In this document: positions 5,601 through 11,265 of the stretch, piece after piece
Numbering within the stretch: the stretch's first letter is position 1
Layout of the letters: every line of letters starts with the position of its first letter
NCBI GenBank assembly: GCA_964368965.1
Contig: CAYJDR010000054.1
Span: 1-11,265, forward strand
Length of the DNA: 11,265 nt
Direction: 5' to 3'
Source of the DNA: CAYJDR01 sp964368965
GTDB lineage: Bacteria; Chrysiogenota; Deferribacteres; Deferribacterales; Mucispirillaceae
The notes under the pieces: generated by a model
The model's input: the letters and a program-made list of their open reading frames with translations, nothing else
Databases searched by the model: none
What the model was told of the DNA's origin: nothing
Made by a program: the position numbers and the translations under genes

Positions 5601-7380
5601 AATTTTTAGCTACACTTCTTATGTGTAGATCTTTCATTTGTTTGTCTTCAACAGTGCCTGGCGCATCACACATTAAGTCAGTTGCCTTTTGTGTTTTTGG
5701 GAACGCTATTACATCTCTGATAGAGTCAGAGCCTGTAAAGATTGCTGCGATCCTGTCGATACCAAAAGCAATACCGCCATGTGGAGGTGTACCATATTTA
5801 AGTGCATCAACGAAGAAGCCGAAACGCTCTTGTAGATCTTCATCTTTGAAGCCCATTAGTTCAAACATGCTTTGTTGAACGTCGCTTCTGTGGATCCTGA
5901 TACTACCGCCACCGATTTCAGAGCCGTTCAATACTAGGTCATAAGCTTTTGCACGTGCTTTGCCTGGCTCAGTTTTTAATAGTTCAACATCTTCGTCCAT
6001 AGGTGCAGTGAATGGGTGGTGAACAGCAACGTAGCGTTTTTCGTCTTTATCAAAATGTAGCATTGGGAACTCAAGCACCCATACTAAGCTATGCTTGTTT
6101 TCATCAATCATGCCAAGCATTTTGCCGACTTTCAAGCGTAGTTTTGACATAGTTAAGTTTACTAAATCTGTTTCACCAGCACCGAAGAATATGATATCTC
6201 CAGCCTCGCCGCCCATGGCTTTAATAATTTCGTTAGTAAGCTCTTCGCCAAGTTGCTTTATAAGTGGCGATTGGATACCATCTTCATTGATTTTGATATA
6301 AGCAAGCCCTTTTGCGCCTAGTGACACAACAAAGTTTGTAAGCTCATCAAGTGTTTTACGAGAAAACTCTTTACCAGCGCCTTTTGCAGTCATAGCTTTA
6401 ACGCAACCAGTTTTACAAGCATCTGCAAATACTGAGAAGCTTGAGTTTTCAACCATGCTGTTTATAGTTTTTAGGTGCATTTCAAACCTTGTGTCTGGTG
6501 CATCGTGGCCGTATAATTCCATAGCATCTGCATAAGAGATTGTTGCAAACGGACGAGCAACTTCTTTGCCTAAAACTTCTTTAAACAGTTTACAAACAAG
6601 CCCTTCCATAAGCTCCATGATATCTTTTCTATCAATGAAAGACATCTCAACGTCAAGTTGAGTGAACTCTGGCTGCCTATCTGCACGTAAATCTTCATCA
6701 CGGAAGCAACGAACGATTTGGAAATAACGCTCATAACCACCGACCATGATTAATTGCTTAAACATTTGTGGCGATTGAGGTAACGCATACATCTTACCAG
6801 CATGCACACGGCTAGGAACTAGGTAATCTCTAGCGCCTTCTGGTGTACTTTTTGTTAAGAATGGAGTTTCTATATCAATAAATTCGTTTGCGTACATAAA
6901 CTCACGGATAGTGCGAGTGATGTTATGGCGCATGATTAAATTGCGTTGTAACTGTGGGCGACGTAAGTCAAGGTAGCGATATTTCAAGCGGATATCTTCA
7001 GCTGTTTCGTCGTTGTCGTCGATCATGAACGGCGGAGTAAGTGCTGAGTTTAATATCTTGATTTCGCTAACGATAACGTCAATGCCACCAGTTTTGATAT
7101 TTGCGTTTGCCATGCCTTCAGGGCGTGGAACAACTGTGCCTTTAACTGCAAGTACATATTCACTTCTAGCAGCATCGCCTATTTTTGTAGCTTCTGGTGC
7201 TGTTTCGTTCATTACGATTTGAGTAATACCTTCTCTATCACGTAGGTCAATAAATATAACGCCACCGTGGTCACGACGACGCTGTACCCAGCCCATTAAT
7301 ATAACGTTTTCACCGACATTGTTTTCTGTTAAGGCGCCACAACTGTGCGTCCTTCTCCAATCACCTAAATTGGCAAGCAT
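5599..7380 (-). CDS. aspS: Aspartyl-tRNA synthetase (probably non-discriminating)
   Basis: A full-length 593-residue bacterial-type class II synthetase that charges tRNA with aspartate in the cytoplasm. An N-terminal OB-fold anticodon-binding domain (about 1-110; GWVQRRRDHGGVIFIDLRDR) is followed by the catalytic core, with YRYLDLRRP, TPEGARDYLVPSR, motif 2 FRDEDLRADRQPEFTQ from residue 226, a GAD insertion domain (about 290-420) and motif 3 GIAFGIDRI at 536-544. His38 sits where discriminating enzymes such as E. coli have Leu (RRRDLG); His is found in enzymes such as that of Pseudomonas aeruginosa that also charge tRNA-Asn. I infer the same here, which would require GatCAB. The ATG is preceded by GGAG with a 7-base spacer. 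It follows hisS by 19 bases with no promoter between, so the two form one operon. Confidence 0.97.
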   Translation of the reverse strand: MLANLGDWRRTHSCGALTENNVGENVILMGWVQRRRDHGGVIFIDLRDREGITQIVMNETAPEATKIGDAARSEYVLAVKGTVVPRPEGMANANIKTGGIDVIVSEIKILNSALTPPFMIDDNDETAEDIRLKYRYLDLRRPQLQRNLIMRHNITRTIREFMYANEFIDIETPFLTKSTPEGARDYLVPSRVHAGKMYALPQSPQMFKQLIMVGGYERYFQIVRCFRDEDLRADRQPEFTQLDVEMSFIDRKDIMELMEGLVCKLFKEVLGKEVARPFATISYADAMELYGHDAPDTRFEMHLKTINSMVENSSFSVFADACKTGCVKAMTAKGAGKEFSRKTLDELTNFVVSLGAKGLAYIKINEDGIQSPLIKQLGEELTNEIIKAMGGEAGDIIFFGAGETDLVNLTMSKLRLKVGKMLGMIDENKHSLVWVLEFPMLHFDKDEKRYVAVHHPFTAPMDEDVELLKTEPGKARAKAYDLVLNGSEIGGGSIRIHRSDVQQSMFELMGFKDEDLQERFGFFVDALKYGTPPHGGIAFGIDRIAAIFTGSDSIRDVIAFPKTQKATDLMCDAPGTVEDKQMKDLHIRSVAKN

Positions 7381-7399
7381 ATCATTTCTCCAATTATGT

Positions 7400-8659
7400 T
7401 TATTTCTTTATGTTATTTAATAAAAATTCTGTTAGTTCTGCAAGTGGCATGAGTTTTTGTTCGCCACTGTCTAATGCGCGCACGGTTGCGTTGTTGCCTG
7501 AGAGTTCGTCTTCACCTAATATGACAGCGAACTTTGCACCAGAGCGGTCAGCTTTTTTCATCTGGCTTTTCATAGAGGCGATATCGTAATCATATTCTGC
7601 TATGACGTTGCTCTCCCTAAGTGAGCGCACCATATCAAGTGTGATTTTAACGCCATTATCATCAAACGAGATGAAGAACACGTCAGCTTTTTGGTCTTCT
7701 AGTGTTTCCATTTCTTTCATGAGTGCAACGAACCTGTCAAGCCCTATTGCAAACCCAATACCAGCGCTATCTTTGCCACCCATTTGTTTAATGAGCCCGT
7801 TATATCTACCGCCAGCACCTATGGCACTTGCAGCACCTAGTTTATCTGTCACTAGTTCGAATGCTGTGCGGATATAGTAATCAAGCCCACGTACCATGCG
7901 TTTGTTTATTGTGTATGGTGTGCCCATAACGTCTAGATATTTCTTAACGCTAGTGAAATGTGTGTCACACTCTTCGCATAGGTAATCTAATATTAATGGT
8001 GCATCAATAGCTACTGTTTTGCATTTTTCATTTTTGCAATCGAGTATCCTTAGTGGATTTTTCTCTAAACGGCGATTGCAGTCGGCGCATAGTTCTTCTT
8101 TTTTATCAGAGAAGTATGCAATCATTTTCTCTCTATATGCAGGCCTGCAAGTGTCGCAACCGATAGAGTTTATCTCCATGTTTGCGAGTTCACTAATGCC
8201 TGTAACTTTTGCAGCGTTATATAGTAGGTTGATGATTTCTGCATCAATCAACGGTGAGTCGCACTCGAGTGCTTCCACGCCGATTTGTGTGAACTGTCTA
8301 AAGCGTCCTTTTTGAGGGCGTTCACGGCGGAACATGTTGCCAAGGTAGTAATATTTCTTAACACCTGGTGTTGCTGCTAAGTTATTTTCAACATAGGCAC
8401 GTATGAGCGATGCTGTCCCTTCTGGGCGCAGGCTGACTTGTTCCTCGCTGTCTATGAACGTGAACATCTCTTTTTCAACGATATCAGTAGTTTCGCCGAT
8501 ACCACGTTTGAATGTAGAAGTTTTTTCTAAGATAGGTAGTCGGAACTCTTTAATGTTGTATGTTTTACAAAGTTCTTTTATAGCGGTTTCAGCTTTGTGC
8601 CAATATTCAATATCGACACCGTAAGTATCGTGAAACCCTTTCACTTTTCTAAATTGCAA
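7400..8659 (-). CDS. hisS: Histidyl-tRNA synthetase
   Basis: A 419-residue class II HisRS of normal length. Motifs in order: GFHDTYG near the N-terminus, RPEGTASLIRAYVEN from residue 78, motif 2 MFRRERPQKGRFRQFTQIG from residue 109, the HisRS-specific RGLDYYIRTAFEL from 257, GGRYNGL from 283 and motif 3 GIGFAIGLDRF from 300. The C-terminal 95 residues are the anticodon-binding domain. The region between motif 2 and the HisA motif carries four cysteine pairs (168/171, 191/194, 208/213, 228/231), which could hold metal; this Cys-rich pattern occurs in many bacterial HisRS. The start codon is TTG, supported by GGAG (8670-8667) seven bases before it and by the conserved N-terminus MQFRKVKGFHD. 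It leads the hisS-aspS operon. Confidence 0.97.
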   Translation of the reverse strand: MQFRKVKGFHDTYGVDIEYWHKAETAIKELCKTYNIKEFRLPILEKTSTFKRGIGETTDIVEKEMFTFIDSEEQVSLRPEGTASLIRAYVENNLAATPGVKKYYYLGNMFRRERPQKGRFRQFTQIGVEALECDSPLIDAEIINLLYNAAKVTGISELANMEINSIGCDTCRPAYREKMIAYFSDKKEELCADCNRRLEKNPLRILDCKNEKCKTVAIDAPLILDYLCEECDTHFTSVKKYLDVMGTPYTINKRMVRGLDYYIRTAFELVTDKLGAASAIGAGGRYNGLIKQMGGKDSAGIGFAIGLDRFVALMKEMETLEDQKADVFFISFDDNGVKITLDMVRSLRESNVIAEYDYDIASMKSQMKKADRSGAKFAVILGEDELSGNNATVRALDSGEQKLMPLAELTEFLLNNIKK

Positions 8660-8691
8660 GTTATTACTCCATCATAATAATACAATCACAC

Positions 8692-8720
8692 ATTATATAT
8701 GATTAAATAAAACATATCAA
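8692..8720 (-). promoter_or_regulatory. Sigma-70 promoter of hisS-aspS
   Basis: TTGATA (8720-8715), a 17-base spacer and a perfect TATAAT (8697-8692) form a near-consensus promoter. Transcription would begin near 8685, giving a leader of about 25 bases, too short for a T-box or attenuator. Confidence 0.8.
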
Positions 8721-8750
8721 TCATTTTATTTAAGAAACGTAAAAAAGACA

Positions 8751-8780
8751 AAAAAAGCCCCAACCGATTAAGATTGGGGC
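8751..8780 (-). terminator. Rho-independent terminator of the GLUG surface-protein gene
   Basis: On the minus strand GCCCCAATC (8780-8772) pairs with GGTTGGGGC (8765-8757) around a 6-base loop, and is followed by six T (8756-8751) and a second T-run at 8746-8741. It lies 20 bases after the stop codon at 8801 and also insulates the hisS promoter. Confidence 0.92.
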
Positions 8781-8800
8781 AAGTTATTTCTAAGGTGTTT

Positions 8801-9352
8801 TTAGTTTAATAATCTCGTTACGGAATCTTCACCAGTAACGTTTTCAACCGTGCCACTACCTACGCCTACAATCTTTCCAATTAGGTTACTACCTTTTACT
8901 GTGATTGTGTCAAGCACGCCATTGCGCACAACTGCGCCACCCTCGTTACGCCCAACAACAGAGCCAACTTGATCGTTTGCTACAGTTACGCTAGAGTTGC
9001 TTATTTTAAAATCCTCAATCGTACCATAACTTTGCCCAGCGATTATGCCTGATGCACCATCGCTTGTGATGTGTGCATTATCTACATTCAAGTCTTTCAC
9101 AATGCCACCAGCTGCAATAAATGCGAACAAGCCAACATTACTAATAGCTGTATCATTAAAATATAGCCCGCTGATTGTTTTGTTGTTGCCATCAAACTCG
9201 CCACCATATTGAGTAGAAGTAATAGATATAGGCACCCATTGTGATTTATTATCTAGTGTGATATCGTTCTCTAAGCGAGCTTTCAAGGTTGTGCTACCGC
9301 TGTTCACTTCTGCACGGAAATAGTGTAGCCCGTTAGCATTAGTTATCAACCA
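8801..9352 (-). repeat. GLUG module C (three coils, no connector)
   Basis: It opens with WLITNANGLHYF, continues with ENDITLDNKSQWVPIS, YGGEFDGNNKTISGL and VGLFAFI, has three coils and stops at VTRLLN. The YF...PT connector found after modules A and B is absent, so the protein ends in the middle of the repeat pattern. Confidence 0.75.
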
Positions 9353-11265
9353 TGTGCCATCTGTATGCACTGTGTAGCCTTTTTCAGCAGCTGTGATTGT
9401 AGGCATGTTATTGCCACTGCCTGCAACGATATTAAAATCTTTCGGATATGGTATTTTTGCGTATATCGCGCCGATATCTGCATTTAACGCTTCAACCGTT
9501 GCATATTTTGTTTGCTTATCGTCACTTGTGAGTGTGTCATCGCCTTTCACAAAATAGTTGTTGCTCATAGTGCCACCAGCTAGGCCAGCTATACCGCCTT
9601 GGGTGCTACCTGATAGTGTTATGTTGTTTGCAAATGTGCCGATTATTGTGCCACCATTTTGCCCAACAACACCACCAACTTGTTGATAAGCTGTTGCATT
9701 TACGCCATCTACCACAACGCCTTTTACAGTACCATCGTTTATGCCTGCTGCTGCGCCAACTTGATTTGCACCATTAAGGGTTACGTTTTTCAAGTTTATG
9801 TTTTTAGCAATGCCGTTAATGTCAATATAGCCAAATAAAGCTTGCTGACTTGCAAAGCCATCGCCAACTTTTAAGTTGCTAATTGTCTTGCCACCACCGT
9901 CGAATGTGCCTGTATATTTGATAGCTGATGAGCCTATCGGTGTCCACGCCACATTGCCTAAATCAATATTAGCAGTTAGTGTTGCACTTGTGCCAGCATT
10001 TGCACCACCAGCCGTGTTTACATGTTTAGCAAACGCGAACATGCCGTTAATATTATATATTTTCCAATTCGCTGTGTCTGTATCGTCATAGCCTTTGTCT
10101 GTATCATATGCCGTTAATGTTGGCAACACTGTTGCACTAGGCTCGCCCTTTGTCCATTGATATGCTGTTTCAATGCCTCGCATTGCTAAGTTCATGCTCG
10201 CTACATTGTCGTTAATTGCTTGAACATTTGCAACCTTGATTTGCTCGCCATTTGTTGACAAATTTTCACCCTTATCAGTAAAGTAGCTTGTTGTAAGCGT
10301 GCCACCATTATTAAAGGCAACTATACCACCGATATTCGAGCCTTTTATGTCAACATCGTTTGCAAACACGCCAGCAATAGTTTTACCTGATTCAAGCTGC
10401 CCCACAACACCACCTGCTTTTTCAAGTGTTGCTTCAACTGTTACATTATCAACATATGAAAGTGTTACATTCTCATATGCTCTACCAACTACACCACCAA
10501 CAAATATGCCACCTTTGATTGTGCTGTTAGTAACTTTTGATGTAGTAACTTTGTTATGTGAATTGCCTGCAATACCACCAACATTTTGACCAGTTGCATT
10601 AATTGTTACCCTGTTTGCCGATAAGTTATTTGTTATCGAAGTAGTCAGAGGGCTAGAACCTATAACGCCGCCAACATAGTCTTCACCAACTATTTCTGTA
10701 TCTATTACTGTTGATGATATTACAGATATCTCATCACCTTGCAACATCCCAGCTATTGCACCAACATAGTCTCTACCCTTTACAACGCTATCTTTGATAA
10801 CTAAGTTTTTAACCTTGCCTGTTTTAAACAAATGTGTAAATAAGCCTTTATGGTCATTTGCGGCATCATCAATGTACATGTTGCTTATTGTCCAGTTGTC
10901 GCCGTCGAATGTGCCTTCGTACCACTGTATCGGTGTCCAAGGAGTAGCTGAGCCACCTAAGTCGATATCACACATTAGCTTTGCGTTCTGTGAGCCTGAT
11001 AGTTGCTCTAAACCTGCTCTATTGAATATTAACCATTGTGTAGGGTCTGTTGTTTTATCAACGCTTTCAGTTGTACAACGTGGGTCACCTACACGTGCGA
11101 TGATGTTTATTGTAACGTTTGCAGTTTTTGCGCCGTCAACTGTTGTAACAGTGATTATCACATTGCCAATTTTACCATTATTATTTGCTTCAACTAAGCC
11201 TGTATCACTAACTGTTGCTTTTGACTCATCGCTTGATTTAAACGTAACGCCTTTTTCTATCGCAT
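8801..11265 (-). CDS. Large BIG_2 / GLUG-repeat surface or secreted protein (N-terminus outside window)
   Basis: The frame is open to the window edge, so 820 C-terminal residues are seen; the GTG at 11161 is internal. Numbering from the edge, residues 1-54 are the second half of a BIG_2 Ig-like domain (VTFKSSDESKATVSDTGLV, then VTTVDGAKTANVTINI). The rest is three GLUG/beta-helix modules, each opening with W-x-I or W-L-I plus N-x-x-GL, then a D-I-D/T-L, W-x-P-I, GTFDG-like, KTISNL-like, GLF stretch at Trp77, Trp400 and Trp638. These are followed by coils of 26-31 residues carrying VGG(V/I)xG: six in module A (from 167, 197, 228, 255, 283, 311), three in B (502, 529, 555) and three in C (about 738, 766, 795). 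Such proteins are adhesins or cell-wall-associated enzymes' stalks. No LPXTG, outer-membrane barrel, membrane helix or catalytic motif is visible. The function is unknown; an adhesive or structural role is inferred. Confidence 0.88.
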   Translation of the reverse strand, partial: AIEKGVTFKSSDESKATVSDTGLVEANNNGKIGNVIITVTTVDGAKTANVTINIIARVGDPRCTTESVDKTTDPTQWLIFNRAGLEQLSGSQNAKLMCDIDLGGSATPWTPIQWYEGTFDGDNWTISNMYIDDAANDHKGLFTHLFKTGKVKNLVIKDSVVKGRDYVGAIAGMLQGDEISVISSTVIDTEIVGEDYVGGVIGSSPLTTSITNNLSANRVTINATGQNVGGIAGNSHNKVTTSKVTNSTIKGGIFVGGVVGRAYENVTLSYVDNVTVEATLEKAGGVVGQLESGKTIAGVFANDVDIKGSNIGGIVAFNNGGTLTTSYFTDKGENLSTNGEQIKVANVQAINDNVASMNLAMRGIETAYQWTKGEPSATVLPTLTAYDTDKGYDDTDTANWKIYNINGMFAFAKHVNTAGGANAGTSATLTANIDLGNVAWTPIGSSAIKYTGTFDGGGKTISNLKVGDGFASQQALFGYIDINGIAKNINLKNVTLNGANQVGAAAGINDGTVKGVVVDGVNATAYQQVGGVVGQNGGTIIGTFANNITLSGSTQGGIAGLAGGTMSNNYFVKGDDTLTSDDKQTKYATVEALNADIGAIYAKIPYPKDFNIVAGSGNNMPTITAAEKGYTVHTDGTWLITNANGLHYFRAEVNSGSTTLKARLENDITLDNKSQWVPISITSTQYGGEFDGNNKTISGLYFNDTAISNVGLFAFIAAGGIVKDLNVDNAHITSDGASGIIAGQSYGTIEDFKISNSSVTVANDQVGSVVGRNEGGAVVRNGVLDTITVKGSNLIGKIVGVGSGTVENVTGEDSVTRLLN
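9395..10066 (-). repeat. GLUG module B (three coils plus connector)
   Basis: It opens with WKIYNINGMF, continues with TANIDLGNVAWTPIG, YTGTFDGGGKTISNL and LFGYI, has three coils, and closes with a connector (NYFVKGDDTL ... MPTI) clearly related to that of module A. The period to module C is about 238 residues. Confidence 0.75.
10115..11035 (-). repeat. GLUG module A (six coils plus connector)
   Basis: The longest of three homologous protein modules, about 323 residues from its first Trp to that of module B. It opens with WLIFNRAGL, carries six VGG-type coils and ends in a connector that starts SYFTDKG and ends VLPTL. Only this module contains cysteines in its head (Cys63 and Cys98 from the window edge), a possible disulfide. 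Confidence 0.75.

Noticed and set aside
8660..8700. T-box or other riboswitch in front of hisS
   Set aside because: The promoter leaves a leader of only about 25 bases, with no hairpin or T-box sequence.
10299..10589. Plus-strand open frames opposite the GLUG gene and opposite aspS, hisS, LOG and the WYL gene
   Set aside because: They are low-complexity antisense shadows of well-supported genes, with no ribosome binding site or recognisable domain.
9500..10900. Possible CRISPR or DNA tandem repeat in the surface-protein gene
   Set aside because: The recurring short words such as GCCACCA come from codons of the VGG/GGT protein repeats; spacing varies, there are no conserved direct repeats and the frame stays open.
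8801..11161. A 786-residue protein starting at GTG 11161
   Set aside because: The upstream 34 codons continue without a stop and complete a BIG_2 domain strand pattern, so the gene runs off the window.

Overview
The window is an AT-rich, gene-dense piece of a bacterial chromosome. A lipoprotein signal peptide, a LysM lipoprotein and a very long repetitive surface-type protein suggest a diderm (Gram-negative-type) bacterium. The styles of the AspRS, HisRS and LysM lipoprotein would fit Deferribacterota or a deltaproteobacterium-like lineage. This is an impression from the protein sequences only, and no taxonomic marker in the window settles it. I see no transposase, integrase, CRISPR array, tRNA or rRNA gene, and no gene-free stretch longer than about 300 bases.

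Left part (1-2605, + strand): three tandem RarD/EamA-type drug/metabolite transporters. The first is cut by the window edge. The first and second overlap by 4 bases, and the second and third are 15 bases apart, so they form one operon whose promoter lies outside the window. Copies 1 and 3 resemble each other more than either resembles copy 2. A hairpin at 2604-2624 separates this operon from the convergent genes on the right.

Middle part (2631-4663, - strand, read right to left): a three-gene operon of a LOG-family nucleotide phosphoribohydrolase, a WYL-domain HTH regulator (4-base ATGA overlap) and a GyrI-like small-molecule-binding protein. A perfect 10-bp inverted repeat between the last two is a good candidate operator. 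This looks like a small ligand-sensing and regulatory unit facing the transporter operon.

Right-middle part (4733-8659, - strand): hisS and aspS form a two-gene aminoacyl-tRNA synthetase operon behind a near-consensus sigma-70 promoter. Downstream is a LysM lipoprotein gene with its own perfect TTGACA -35 box and a strong terminator. The AspRS carries the histidine associated with non-discriminating enzymes, which predicts GatCAB-dependent Asn-tRNA formation.

Right edge (8801-11265, - strand): the C-terminal 820 residues of a large secreted or surface protein, with a BIG_2-type Ig-like domain followed by three GLUG/beta-helix modules. Its 5' end is outside the window. No C-terminal anchor is visible, and a clear terminator follows it. 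No unmistakably new system is present. The most worthwhile leads are the WYL/GyrI operator, the transporter triplication and the modular GLUG protein.
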